A stretch of DNA of 64,000 bases from Vitis vinifera (GCF_030704535.1 NC_081810.1:6520501-6584500), one strand, 5' to 3'; counted from the stretch's first letter, positions 31,421-44,009 are shown. Made by a program: numbers and translations. The notes: generated by a model from the letters alone, not told the origin.

Positions 31421-33537
31421 ATTGTTATTGTTATTGTTATTATTGTTATTTTATTTTATTTTAGTAGTAATTGTAGTTTGTGAAATTTGGATTATTAAAT
31501 TAATATGAAATCTGGGGTTAATTTGTTGTTGATAGATTAATACAATTAATTTGAAATTTGTTGATTTGGGTTTGTGGGCATATTGTATTTAGTGATTAAT
31601 TTAAGAATATTTAGATTATATCAATTACATATTGTTTATTTGGACTTGGGCCTATTGTTAAATTGTTATTTGTTTGGGTTTATCAAATTGGACTTGAAAT
31701 ATTATTTCTCTTGACTATGTATTTTTTTTATGTGGGCTTATTAATTGGTATGAATTTTGGGGCCCATAATGTGGATGAGATTTGTTGGATTATTTAAATA
31801 TTTGATATGGGTTTGGCTAATTTGAATTGTTTAATTCGAACATGGGACAATTGTGGTGTATATTAAATTAGGCTTAGATTATGAAATATTAAATTTAGGT
31901 CTAGTAGAATTTATTTTAATTTATCTCATTTTAGGTTTGGTTGACTGTGTTTGTATTTTTGGTTATTAATTTGAATGTTCTAAGTTAAAAACTATAGTAA
32001 TTTGGGCTCATTTTAATTGACGAAATTTATGAGACTAAATTGAAATTGGAATTTGGGTTTGAATATTTATTTGAGATTTTATACATTTTTGGATATTTAC
32101 ATCTGTGTCATTCTTGTTTTTGCATAGACCAATTCTATAATCTTGTTTGTTGAGTACGAATTGATGACACGTGGAACTTATTATAAGTTTATTTGGGTAC
32201 ATATTTTATTTCTTATTTTTTATTTGGTTTTATTTTTATTAGTTTGTATAAATATTCGTTCGCATGTATTTATTGAGTGTGTACAGAATTGAACATCGAA
32301 CAAACTAGAAATTTTGTTTAAATGAGAAGAAGAAGTCAGTAAATGTGTTTTAATAAAACAACAATTTTAAAATATTATTTTTAATAAAAGAAAGTTTTTA
32401 TTTTATTTTTTATTTATAGAAATTAAAAAAAATGCATTTAGAAAAATCCAAAAGAAATGTTTTTAATGGAATTTGAAAATTTGTTTTTAAATAATATTTG
32501 TCCAAAAATTTCTTTGTTTAACAAAAATTTTCCGAATATTGTTTTGTAAATAAAGTTGTCCCAAAAATTAATTTTTAATAAAATCGTCCAAAAAATATTT
32601 TTTTTAAAAAAAAATTCTTTTACTTAATTAAAATTGGATTAAAAGTCATTTTTAGAAATAGATAATTTATTTATTTATTTATTTTTATTTTTATTTTTAT
32701 TTTTTCCTTTTAATTAAAATTTCTTTTGCAAATAAAGTTATGTCATTTTAAATAATTTGTAAAAATCACTTTTTTTAAATGAAAATGAATCTAAATACTT
32801 TTGTGAATAAAATTGTAAAATTTCATTATTTTCTAGTAAAAGCAAAGTGAAAAATAATTTTTGTATCCAAATTAAAATTTTGTAATGAATTCTCTTGATA
32901 CAATAAGTGTAAATAGTTTTTTTTTTTAAATTGAATACAATTAAAATTAAGAAAATAAATTGTTTCTTTTTATAAGTAAATAAATGGAAATCGTTAATTC
33001 AAAATTATTTTTAATAAAATCCTTTGAAATTTCTTTAAAACTTTTTTTAATATCTTTTATTTATTTAATTCAATAAATGATTTTGCATAATTCTCTTATT
33101 ATTTATTTTATGCATTTTTGTAATTAGATTTCATCATTGTTTTTGTGCATATTAATTCTCACCACCATGACTTATATATTGATTATTTCCCTTGGTATCC
33201 ATAATTAATTAATTAATTGCCATAATTTCCTCAATTCATTTAGTAGAGGTCGTACGTATACGGGCTTAGAGGGGTGTTACGGCTCACCACCGTACCTTCC
33301 CAATAAGTAACCTGACCTCCGGACCTAGACTTGGTTTTTCACAGACCCGTTTTTGTCTTTTAGGAGTCACACTTAGGGTTTTCTTTCTTATTTGATTTTT
33401 CCCTTAAAAAAAAATAAAACAAAAATAAGTGGCGACTCCAAGTCTTTTTTTTCTAAAAATCAAATTTTTATCGAATAAAATAAAAAGCGAGTTTCGTCAT
33501 CGAGTGGGAACATATTGAGCAAAATGCGGGGCCCACA
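30576..33537. mobile_element. solo LTR, probably Ty3/gypsy Tat/Ogre-type
   Basis: Begins TGTAGACCCC and ends GGGGCCCACA, the TG...CA ends of an LTR. It is flanked by the perfect 5-bp target duplication GTAGT (30571-30575 and 33538-33542). At 2,962 bp it is a large LTR. No second LTR, primer-binding site or internal genes are present, so it looks like a solo LTR left by recombination between the two LTRs of a full element. The TGTAGACCCC start, a pyrimidine-rich region and the 3' segment with GTGGCGACTCC fit Tat/Ogre-type LTRs from memory; the lineage is less certain than the solo-LTR call. The intact target duplication suggests moderate age. Confidence 0.85.
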
Positions 33538-34170
33538 GTAGTATATATTATTGTAAGCAAAACAATAAAAAACATAAGATGGAGAGTGTCACTTAAGACT
33601 TTAACTTTATAAAAGAGATTTATAACTCTTTATTCCAAATAGAGACTACACAGAATATGTATAAATTAATGGATTACAATGGGATTACTAACTTGAATAC
33701 ATTCACGTAATTGCATGGTTACATTTTTTCCATCTTTTTCCATTATTCATAAACTTTATGAAAATTTCTTAACTTCTCATTTATGATTTTAATCTTTTAT
33801 ACACAAGACTTTTGATGTCTTATCAATTCACCTATCTATAAATCGATGTACTCGTAAATAAAATATATATCAATTTAATCTATTACACAAATATAATTAT
33901 GAATGGCCAAACATTATAGGATATAAAATATACTAACAAAGACTTCAAATAAGTGTACTTTACCCAAAGTCACTCCCAAAAGGTCTCTAAAAATATTCTT
34001 ATATATTCGTTTGACAAGTGATTTTTTTTAAAAATTATTTTGACAAAGCACTAAAAAAGAGTGTAAATCCAAACATTCAATGATTGTCTTTGATAATGTT
34101 TTTAATGGAACATCCACAAATAAAAGGTTCTAACCAAAATCACTTTGAAATTTGCTCACTCTTTTATTAT

Positions 34171-34460
34171 ACCAACAAAAGCTTTAATACAAACATGTTA
34201 ATTCAATAACACAAAAATAAAGAAATCAAAATAAAAGTACATGAGGTCTAAACGTGGTTCGATCAATCATGCTTACATCCACAGATGATAGAGAATCTTG
34301 ACGAAACTATATACAACCAACAAAAGCTTTAATACAGACATGTTAATTCAATAACACAAAAATAAAGAAATCAAAATAAAAGTACATAAGGTCTAAACGT
34401 GGTTCGATCAATCATGCTTACATCCACGGATGATAGAGGATCTTGACGAAACTATATACA
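34171..34460. repeat. 145-bp tandem duplication
   Basis: 34171-34315 and 34316-34460 are almost identical, differing at only a few positions by eye. Both run from ACCAACAAAAGCTTTAATAC to AACTATATACA. They contain AAACGTGGTTCGATCAATCA and CTTACATCCAC, wording I associate with some plant repeat families. No coding capacity. Confidence 0.88.
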
Positions 34461-37400
34461 ACCATTGGATTCGCGAAATATGAAATAGTTTTCGAAACAT
34501 CTTTATATTCACATCCTAAATCACGAATCCTCTCACTCCATTGGGTATCTCTCGTTTTTCCTTACATCTCTACTTTTTTCTCTCATAACATAAAATATTT
34601 ATAGAAATATTTCTAACAACTTTCTTTATTCTATAAAAAATATATATAACATTATAATGATATATCAACTTAATAAGTATTGTATATACAATATTCTTAA
34701 AATTAAAAAAAAATTACTAATTAGGAATTTGGGAGACTTCCGAACATCTCTCTTCTACAATTTTTATACTAATTATAACACCTAGTCAAATATTTCAATT
34801 TGTGTTTCTTACTTTTGAAACTTCCAAGGCCATCCCAAATATCAAGATTCAAGAGATGGAACGGAGATGGGCTGCACTTGAAGGCCCAAAAAACATTCAA
34901 GTAGATCGGGAGGCCCAACAAAAAATTCATATAGGCCAAGTGGGCCGGCCTGTGACCTTCCAAGAATGTCACACTCAGCTACAGAAGTGAAGGTGGGTCC
35001 AAGTGGGTCCCAGGCCCATGTGGGCCCATCTAAGCTTTAAGAATTAACCTTAAAGAACAGTATAACTTTTCGATTGAAAGATTGGGCAGCCTCCATCATG
35101 CCGAACATATGGCCCAGTGTCGGTGACTATCGTCAATGGCCCATCAAACTTTTAGCAGATCCATAATATGGATTCAATGTTTCTTTTTTCTTTTTTTATT
35201 ATTCTTTTTTTTTTTCCTTTTTAAAAGCATATTTACTATGTTTTATATATAAAATAATAATATTTACTTTTTGATGTGCTTTATTGAATTACTTTTTTGC
35301 CACGTGTCATGTAATTTTCTATGAAATGAAAGGTACCCTTTCACTTAATTTTATAAAAATAGAATAATTTTTTTAATAAAATAACAGAAAATTAGTCTCC
35401 ATATCCCTTATTATTAAAATTCCCAAGTTTTATTTTGATTTTATCTTAAATTTGACTTAATTCAACAATTAATTTTTGAAATTTATTTATTTTTAAAATA
35501 TAAAACCTTATTTATTTCCATTATCAAGCATACTCCAAATTTATTATCCTTCAAAATAATTGTATGGATAAATGATAATTAATTATGGGTTTTGACAAAT
35601 TGCTAACCAAAAATGAATTTCAAAAAATGAGAAAAAAAAAGGCAATAAATCATGCCTAATTTTTAGAAAATGAGTGAATGTGACACATAAATAATATTGA
35701 AAGTGAATGTTGACAATAGAATGGATGTGATCTTAGGAAGCAAAAATTTAGATAGAAATGAGGTGGGTAGTCCACATCACATTAAATTTTTAGAAGATAA
35801 TTATGCAACATGATAAAGAAAATGGTTACATGATAAAGAAAATGGTTACATGATCCTGATTAGTATCCTTAAATCCATCTTGTTGACTCATAGACATATG
35901 TTAAAGACTAAAAATTATATGGTAAATATTGTATTAAAGTTTAATATAAATCATCGGATTTTAATATATAATTAAATTCATCGACAATATGATTATATAT
36001 TTTTATCATATTTTATTATTATTAATCATATTATTAAAATAATTAAAAAATAATTTTGATTACATATTTTATTTTACATATATATAATGAACATTTGAAT
36101 TTTGGGTAAAAAATGGTCTACTTGAACATTTGAATATTTAATTTTAAATCCCTTTTAAAACTTATATTCAACGTGATATCTTTCCAATCAAGTGAGTGTT
36201 ACATCATCTTTTTACAAAAATAAGCTTTAATTGGTAATTAAGATTTCAATTCAAAAACAAAACTATAAGTACAATTGATAATTTAGGTTTCAGGTTAAAA
36301 AATGAAATCCTAATTGGTAATTAAGGTTTTATTTTTTAGTTAAAACCTTAGCTTAAAATTTTGATAAAAATATATTTTTTAATGATATGATTTTTACATG
36401 GTAATAAAAAAGTTATTTTGAGGATAAGTTTGACGAAATAGTTAAATTTATTTTTTTTGTTTTTACCCAAAACTTTCAACACATTTGGTATGATATCAAA
36501 AAAAGTGAGATTGATTGCCAAAAGAAAGATCCTATTAAATGAATTTGTTGAAATTAATTATGAAAAGCAAGTCTCCAACCAAATAATAGCAAATTTTATA
36601 ATTTTCTTCCATCCATAATTCCATGATGATTTAATATTTACCTAAATGGTAGCCACCTCAATAGCTACAAAAGTTAAATGATGTCCAATCAATGATTCAA
36701 TTATGTGCCCCCCACATGTATCCTATGATTCATATGTAATTGCACCATTCATGATTACCACTAGTAAAAAAGGTCAAAAAAAATTTAAATTAATTTTTTT
36801 TTGAAATAGAAAAGTGATTTTGTGTAATTATTGAGATTAAGAAGTAGGTTGGTCACACCTCCAATGTAGGTGGCACTATTGGAGGAGAAAAATGTAAATT
36901 TAGAAATTGGGGTGGTAATTTACATTCTTGCCCCTCTCTTTTTGGACAAGATTATTGGCTTTAGTTGAATTTGTTTGCAACATAGTTGATAGTACTATCA
37001 AAACTCTTTTTGGGGAAATTGAAAAGGGCAAAAGTGGTCTTAGTGGCTCAAAAGGTTGGAATTATCTTTTTTATTTTTTATATTGTGGGTCATGTTGTCA
37101 AGAAGTAAGCTTGAAAGGAGCGTCCTTCTCACTTGTTAATTTCACAAAAAAGCATATGACGAAATTTTAAATTGGTAGAGATAAAGTGTATTTAGAATTT
37201 ATTTGATAATATTTTTGTCGAGCATGTTTTTAGTAAAAGTATTTTTTTAAAGTGTTTTCGGGATAATTGCCTTCTAAGTGTTTTTTTATTAAATAATATA
37301 AGTGATTTTTTAATATTTTTAAAAACAGTATAAATGATTTTTTAATATTTTAAAAATATATATTAAGAGTATATTTGAATTTAGAAAACATTTCGAATTT

Positions 37401-38640
37401 TTTTAATACTTGAATAATAAATATTTTCAAATATAAAAATTAGTGAAAATGTTTCTTAAAATCACTATCATTGATAATGATTTTAAGAAACATCTTGAAC
37501 TTACAAAAATATTTTTATAAATTTATATATATTAAAATTTAATAAGCACTTTTAAAATTTTGAAAAATCAATTATAATATTAAAAAATCATTTATAATGT
37601 TTTTTTAAGAAACAATTAAAATATGTTTGACAGTAATTCTAAAAAATATTTTTATAATTTTTAATACTTGAAAATTTTTATTTTTTAATTATTAAAAAGA
37701 CTAAAAATACTTATTAAAATCACTATTAAATATATTTTTTAAAAAAAATTAATATTTCTAATATTTTAAAATTTTTATCTTTCAAGTATTAAATATGTTA
37801 TAAATACTTTCTAAAATTAATGTCAAATACATTTTAACTTTTTTTTATCATTTAAATATTAAAAATATTATAAATATTTTTTAAAATAACTTTCAAACAC
37901 ACGTTTAATAAATAATCATTCTAAAAACTTTATAAACAAACATACGAACATTCCCTTGTACAATCTAATTTATTTTTTTTATATTTAACCTTAGAACGAT
38001 TGTCCTAAAGTAATCACAGAACTTTCATACAATCCGAGTAGTTTCAAAGGCTTTGAAGGAGAGCAACCTACGTAACTTTATTCAAAATTCCTATTGTAAA
38101 TGTCTTTGTCCACCTCTCCTTTACCTTTCTCATCTTTCCCTTGTGTTGGGCGTGGGTTTTCGGATGACCGAGATTTTTCTTCAAAAAACACTTTTCATAT
38201 TATAAAATGTTTTTTAAAAACATTATCAAACCAACTCTGCAGAGAAGATGTTTGATAAAATCTCAAACCGTAAATGAGAGACTTATAAAAATTAATTCCC
38301 ATGCTTTATAAAAAATTATTTTAAAAAATAAAAAATGTATATATAAAAGCATGTGATAAGCCAAATAATTACAGCTCGCCATCGCGTCGAGATGCACGTA
38401 ATATTTTTAGCCCCCTCTCCTGCTCTTTTACTGGTATCCAAAGTAATCAGCATGTCAGCATTCGTCAGTGGTCAGAGAAACAAGAATCGATCAAAGGAAA
38501 AAAAAAAGAACCAAGAAGATGGAAAATGAGAGGGAAAAAAAATCTGTAAATAGGAGCGAGAAAAAGCAACAAAGGAAAAGACGAAGACAGCCCTAACCTC
38601 ACCTTAATTTGCTCAACCATATCGCACGGTCCAATGAGAT
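34461..38640. other. 4-kb AT-rich intergenic stretch
   Basis: No gene supported. An inverted repeat pairs ATTTTGGGTAAAAA (36099) with TTTTTACCCAAAAC (about 36460), enclosing TTAATTGGTAATTAAGRTTT-type repeats that recall the Mutator-type MITE at 16308. From 37200 to 37960 the sequence is a mosaic of AATATTTTTAAA and its complement, a decayed foldback. A short less AT-rich patch at 34850-35060 rich in GGCCCA words has no reading frame of note. Confidence 0.5.
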
Positions 38641-38644
38641 CCAA

Positions 38645-38658
38645 CCACGTGGGCCCAC
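38645..38658 (+). promoter_or_regulatory. G-box fused to GGGCCCAC motif
   Basis: CCACGTGGGCCCAC joins a G-box (CACGTG, bZIP/bHLH site) to a TGGGCC/GGCCCA site-II-like motif (TCP-type site). It lies about 180 bases before the likely leader of the DUF3527 gene (CT-rich run at 38890-38935). A role is inferred from position. Confidence 0.4.
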
Positions 38659-38829
38659 CATTTAACAGTAAAATAAATTAGTAAATAATTATATAATGCT
38701 ACCACAAGGTCCTTACTGTGGGTCCCAAAATCATAGCCATCCGATGTAACCCCGAACTGATGATGCGCTTTCATTTTTAGCCGTTTGATTGAAAACGATT
38801 GCCTCATTTCCTCTCGCTTCAGTCCCTCT

Positions 38830-41147
38830 CTAGATTTCTGACAATACAGAAGAAGGCAGTGCAGAGCAGGGCAGAGCAGTGGAGCTGAGCTAAATTTCTC
38901 TTTCTTTCTCTCTCTAAATTTCTCTTTCTAGCTTTCTGCATTTGGCTTTGGAGTTTGGAGAGCAGGAAAGAAAGGTTTCTGATTACGAGACCGTCTGTTT
39001 CTCTTCAGGGTCTCTGCCCTTTTCTTCTCTTTTTTTTTTTATCCCTCTTGATCTCGTTTTGAGCCTCCGTTTTATGGGTTCCCGTCGCTGATAAATGGGT
39101 CACCAGCGCGCTTTTTCTTCGTTTGGGAGGTGGAGGGGTTGCTGTTAATGGTGTTTTTTCGTCTTCTGCATTTCCTCTGTTACGTCTGGTACGTGCTGTT
39201 TTCTTCCTCCTACTGAAAATTTTGTCGGAAAATTTTGGTGAAGATGCGGGAGTATGTTTCTCGTCTGTGATTTGTATGGTATTCGATTTTTTATTTTTAA
39301 AATTTTGTGGTTTTGAATTGTTATGGTTCTTTCTGGGTCTGGGTTGAATAGTTTACTGGAATTGAGTCAAACTTGAGACTGTTTGGGTGAAAAAGAAAAG
39401 GGCAAAGAAAAGAAAGGGTTGGTGAAAGACGCTTTTATTTTTTTGGGTTCACTTTATTTTCTTTGCTTTTATTTATTTTTTTCGTCTTTTCCAGGCACCC
39501 AAACGGGGCCTTACTGTTCAAATTTTGAATATGATTGACCTCTGTTTTTTTGAGGAGCTGTGATCTTGTCTTTTGCATGAGTTGTAACACATAACAAAAG
39601 TTGCAGTTTTGGATCGAGACATGGCATTTGTACCTTATCTTCATAGCTCCCTCAATTGGGCTTCCCTGGACCACTCAGCTTTCCTTGTTTTCAGTTCATG
39701 TCTTCGGCTTCATCCTACTCTATATATTGCCAATTGTCTCCTTGCAGCTTCCGATTTACCCTAGACTGAAGTTATTGATTGTCGGCATACTGCATCAAAA
39801 TTTTGCTTGGTTCTCAGTTTGGTTGAGGTGTGTGGATTGTTGTAGGCCACGTACTGTGATGAAATTGAAGAAAAATAGGGTCAAATTGTCAGTGACCACT
39901 ACACTAGTATGATTGCTTTTTTGCTTTTGGTATGTTGACCATGAATCCACAAAAGAATTTCCATCCAAGAGATTCTGAATATGATTATATTTTTTTTTTC
40001 TAAACCAAAAAACTAAGAGGGTTCTGAGAATTAAGTGGAATGGAAATGATTAGGGAGTGATTTGGGATTAGTCTAACTTCTTGTTATGGAGAAGGACAGA
40101 AAGTAGATGACGAAAAAATTTACAGTATTGTTCTCTTAGTGGATGTAGCCCACTATTTGGAAGCTCTGGAGAAAACTCGGTTGATCTGAGATGAGAAATT
40201 CGATATCATGGGCAAAATCTTTGCGTAAAGCAACATCTACCCTTAATATTCATTTCTAAAAAATTTGGTAACCTTTATCTCCCCCGCTTCCACATACGGT
40301 GTGCCAAAGCAATTGTACCACAAATCCCTGAAATTAGACTCAAGAGCTTGAGTTGTTTGAAGGTTCTCTAAATTAGTCAGGCTCATACATACAGAGGAAT
40401 GACAGTTTTTCTCACTTCCTCAAAAGTTTAACTACTCATTCGGTTAGGATGTTGGCGTGATAGTTAAAACCTATTTGTCTACTTTCCTTGTTGGATGAAT
40501 TATGGCTTCTACAAGCTATATAGTAACTGAATATAGATATTCCACTTAACAACGATTCGAAATCAAGAAATGTCATAAAAAGTTTTGAGTCGTGTTTAAG
40601 CAACATTGAAGTAACTTGCAGGGTGGATGAGAGAAGGGATGGAGACAGGTCTTTCTTGCTTATAAGAAAGGTATAGCTTGTTGTTCAAGGGGCTTTAAGC
40701 AGCTTCATTGCTTTGGTTGCTTAGCTTCATTAGATGTATGATCAAAAGAGAGAAAGGGGTCCCATCGGTCTGGGAACTTACAAAGTCACTAATAAAGATT
40801 GTACTAAGTTTTCACTTATAAAAGAAGATTATACTAAGTTTACTTGTTTGCATCTAGTATCTTATTCTTTCCTTTACAATAGCATGTCCTCTCATACCTT
40901 GTTTGAAATGCTTTTAAATTGATAGATTATTAATTTTGGCCATGGTACAATTTTCAATTTTGCCTTTTGTCTTTCAGAAGGGTCTGTATCTTTGCGAATC
41001 ATAGCAGAATTTTGCAGCTGAAAAGAATGCTTAGGAGCTTTGTTGTTGCAAGGTTTTTCAGGAATGGGACACAGGTGAATTGTGAGAACATTTGAATCTG
41101 GTACCTCGCCATCTGAGATAACAGAAACCTCAGGACTTACCCAGTCT
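38830..41147 (+). other. 5' leader region with probable intron(s) of the DUF3527 gene
   Basis: A TTTCTCTTTCTTTCTCTCTC-type leader at 38890-38940 marks the likely transcript start. No coding exon is visible before 41148. A good acceptor (TTTGTCTTTCAG) at 40977 and in-frame stop codons upstream of 41082 suggest that the leader is spliced. Short upstream ATGs, such as the four-codon frame at 41064 (MGHR), precede the main start and could dampen translation. Confidence 0.5.
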
Positions 41148-44009
41148 ATGGAACATCATTTGGAGCTCAAAAGTATTTCAAGGAATCAGCAAATCTTGGG
41201 GAAAGCAGAGAAGATCTTATCACCTCAAGTGAGCCAAAGTAAAAAGGTGGGAGACAGGTTGAAATCAGAGAAATTTAACTTGTCTTATGCCGATCTTCAT
41301 CATGAAATAACAAAGAGTGTGGACAATATCCTGCCTAAATCTTTAGGGAATCACCTAAAGCAACGGGTTGAGGGTAAGGCAACTGAAGACGAAGAGCTTG
41401 TCAAGTACATGTCAAATCTGCCAAGTTATCTGGAGAGGCGAGAAAACTTCCAGGAGAAAGCTTTGAGTTTTGGGGTCCTTGACTGGGGTCGTCTTGAAAA
41501 ATGGCAATATGATCATAAACAGATCCCCAACAAAAGTGGGAGACATTCATCATCCAGTAGCAATAGCTCCTCTCTTTTCTCAACAGATGAATCATCCACC
41601 CATTCTAGCGGAGGTCACAGTTGCTCTCCTACACGTCAAAGGATTCGTCGCCCTACACTGCAATCTCATCTGAAAGCATCTCCTGCAGAAGGCTTTTCTG
41701 AAGGTGTCAAATTCTTTGGAGGAAATGCTGGAAAGTTTCAAGATCTTAATGCCCCCAGTGGTACCCCCTTCAGTGGGCAGCAAAGGTTTATCAAAACAAA
41801 TCAGTCTTCTTGCCAAATCCAATCAGAAATCAAGCTGGAAAAGTGCAAGATAAATAGTTCAAACCCAAAGGCCTCTGCAGAAATGAGGACTTCAACAAAT
41901 TTGGAAAATTGTGAGATGGCTTCCTGCTCAAAGGGAAAGATGAAAATTCAAGATGGTGATTTTGCAGAGAGAAAGGAGGGCTCAAAAGAACCAAATCCTA
42001 TTATTATTTTCAAAGAGTGCCCCAAAAAATACAGAACAGCAGTTGCCCATTCGCCAAGAGATCTCCCCAAGAATGGTCATTCGGGATTATCTCAGCTTCC
42101 TGGTTCATCAGCTGCTCGAGGATCAACAGAAGCACCCCAAAGAAGTTTTTCAGAGAGATCTAACTCTACAAAGGTTCACTCTGCAAAGCTCTATTCTGGC
42201 ATTCCACATTCATGCCCATTGCCCTGTGATGTTGATAGTAGTAAGGCCTCACAGATCAAACAACCAAGCTCCATGGATGTAGGGAGTATCAAGGTTCCTT
42301 TTGATGCATCAGTGTGTCCAACAAATCTGGTCAGAAGCAAAAATCCAGAAGAAAAAAAACCAACCATAGTGCCTACAAATTCAACTGCAAGAGAACCTTC
42401 TGAGGGATCAGATCTGAAGAAAGGCACAGTTGCTGCTGCAAAAGTGAGAAACTCTTCTCCTACTCGTCGGTTTAGCATCAGTATGAGTAGGATAATCAGA
42501 AGTTCTAGCTCCAAAGATGGTATGGCTATACCACCATTGAGCTCTTCACATGTTGATACAAAATCTGGTCCGGATAGAGCTATGGCTGCCTGCATGGATA
42601 GTTATAGTGATGGACAAAATGCTACCAGCAGGGCCAGGTCCAGCCCTCTGAGAAGATTACTCGACCCATTACTGAAGCCAAAGGCAGGAAACAGCCATCA
42701 GTTTCCTGAGCCTTTACAGAAGGATTCAACATCAATTGATAGGAGCTACCTATCATCCAAAGAACAGTTAGATTCTTCTAATTCACGGTCAGGAAAAGTA
42801 AAATTGGATCTGAGCAGTTGTAGGACAATCAATGTCAATGATTCGTATCGGAATAAGAAGCATGGATCATTGCCAATGCAAGCTCTTCTACAAGTTGCAG
42901 TTAAGAATGGTCTTCCTCTGTTTACATTTGCAGTTGACGGTGACAAGGACATTCTTGCTGCCACAATGAGGAAGTCTACCATAGGGAAGGATGACTACAG
43001 CTGGATCTACACATTCTTCACCATTAGTGAAGTCAAGAAAAAGAATAGAAGCTGGATAAATCAAGGACAAAAAGGCAAAGGTCATGGTTACATCCCGAAT
43101 GTTGTTGCCCAGATGAAGGTGTCTGATTCTCAGTTTTCCAGTTTGACAATATGCAATTCTACAAAGCAATTCAGCCTGAGGGAATTTGTTTTGTTTGCTG
43201 TCGACCTAAGACAGGCTGATGAGCAAACATCAAACATCCAGCCAAATGATGAGCTTGCAGCGATGGTTGTCAAGATCCCAAAAGAGAACACTGGAAGTTC
43301 AATTAAAGATGAGCAGCAGAGCAGCTATTTCAATGATTTATCAGCGAGTGTTTCCAATGGTAATTCTCCCGAGGTGAAGTGTCAACCTGTTTGGGAGGAA
43401 AATGTGCAGAATCAGCCCTTTGCTGGAAGCCAAGACCATTTTATCACAAAAGTCATTCTTCCAAGCGGTGTTCATAGTCTACCCAATAAAGGAGAACCTT
43501 CCCGGCTGCTTGAGAGATGGAAATCAGGTGGATCATGCGACTGTGGCGGTTGGGATATGGGTTGCAAACTGAGGGTTCTTGTCAACCAGAATCAACACAG
43601 GAAGAAACCAAGCCCACCCACCACAGATAGATTTGAGCTTTTCTCACTGGTACCTAGTTTCTCCATGGACCAAGCAATTTGCCTCTCAATCAATATTTCA
43701 TTTGTTTCTGCTAATTCACTTCTCCCTTCTATCTTTCTGCAGGAAGGAGTTGAAGCAGACGAGCCTATATTCAGCATGTCCTCATTCAAGGATGGCATCT
43801 ATTCAGCTGAATTCAGTTCACCACTCTCACTTCTACAGGCATTCTCCATCTGTATAGCAGTCTTGAACAGCCGGACGCAACCCTCAGAAATGAGCAACCC
43901 TTCTGAAGAAAGAAGCGACGGCATAATAAAGGCTCCTAATCAGGTCCAAGGAGAGGCTGCTGCACGCTATGTCTCATATCCACCCCTTTCTCCAGTGGGG
44001 AGAGTCTAG
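41148..44009 (+). CDS. DUF3527-domain protein
   Basis: Plant-specific protein of 922 residues in my model: exon 41148-43649, a 93-base intron 43650-43742 (GTACCT...CTGCAG) and exon 43743-44009. The N-half is low in hydrophobicity and Ser-rich, with basic SPTR motifs (SPTRRFSISMSRIIRSSSS) and SPLRRLLDPLLKPK, features that recur in this family. The DUF3527 domain covers about residues 560-900: MQALLQVAVKNGLPLFTFAV, then GCKLRVL and FKDGIYSAEFSSPLSLLQAF. The function is unknown. I start at the first in-frame ATG, since a stop lies at 41076; an upstream exon could add residues. The intron is a multiple of three without stops, so unspliced RNA would still read through with 31 extra residues. Confidence 0.88.
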   Translation: MEHHLELKSISRNQQILGKAEKILSPQVSQSKKVGDRLKSEKFNLSYADLHHEITKSVDNILPKSLGNHLKQRVEGKATEDEELVKYMSNLPSYLERRENFQEKALSFGVLDWGRLEKWQYDHKQIPNKSGRHSSSSSNSSSLFSTDESSTHSSGGHSCSPTRQRIRRPTLQSHLKASPAEGFSEGVKFFGGNAGKFQDLNAPSGTPFSGQQRFIKTNQSSCQIQSEIKLEKCKINSSNPKASAEMRTSTNLENCEMASCSKGKMKIQDGDFAERKEGSKEPNPIIIFKECPKKYRTAVAHSPRDLPKNGHSGLSQLPGSSAARGSTEAPQRSFSERSNSTKVHSAKLYSGIPHSCPLPCDVDSSKASQIKQPSSMDVGSIKVPFDASVCPTNLVRSKNPEEKKPTIVPTNSTAREPSEGSDLKKGTVAAAKVRNSSPTRRFSISMSRIIRSSSSKDGMAIPPLSSSHVDTKSGPDRAMAACMDSYSDGQNATSRARSSPLRRLLDPLLKPKAGNSHQFPEPLQKDSTSIDRSYLSSKEQLDSSNSRSGKVKLDLSSCRTINVNDSYRNKKHGSLPMQALLQVAVKNGLPLFTFAVDGDKDILAATMRKSTIGKDDYSWIYTFFTISEVKKKNRSWINQGQKGKGHGYIPNVVAQMKVSDSQFSSLTICNSTKQFSLREFVLFAVDLRQADEQTSNIQPNDELAAMVVKIPKENTGSSIKDEQQSSYFNDLSASVSNGNSPEVKCQPVWEENVQNQPFAGSQDHFITKVILPSGVHSLPNKGEPSRLLERWKSGGSCDCGGWDMGCKLRVLVNQNQHRKKPSPPTTDRFELFSLVPSFSMDQAICLSINISFVSANSLLPSIFLQEGVEADEPIFSMSSFKDGIYSAEFSSPLSLLQAFSICIAVLNSRTQPSEMSNPSEERSDGIIKAPNQVQGEAAARYVSYPPLSPVGRV

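Noticed and set aside
30689-31483. Long open frame rich in Phe, Leu, Ile and Pro
   Set aside because: It is a low-complexity pyrimidine and ATT/TTA tract inside the solo LTR; the length of the frame comes from base composition and there is no protein-like pattern.
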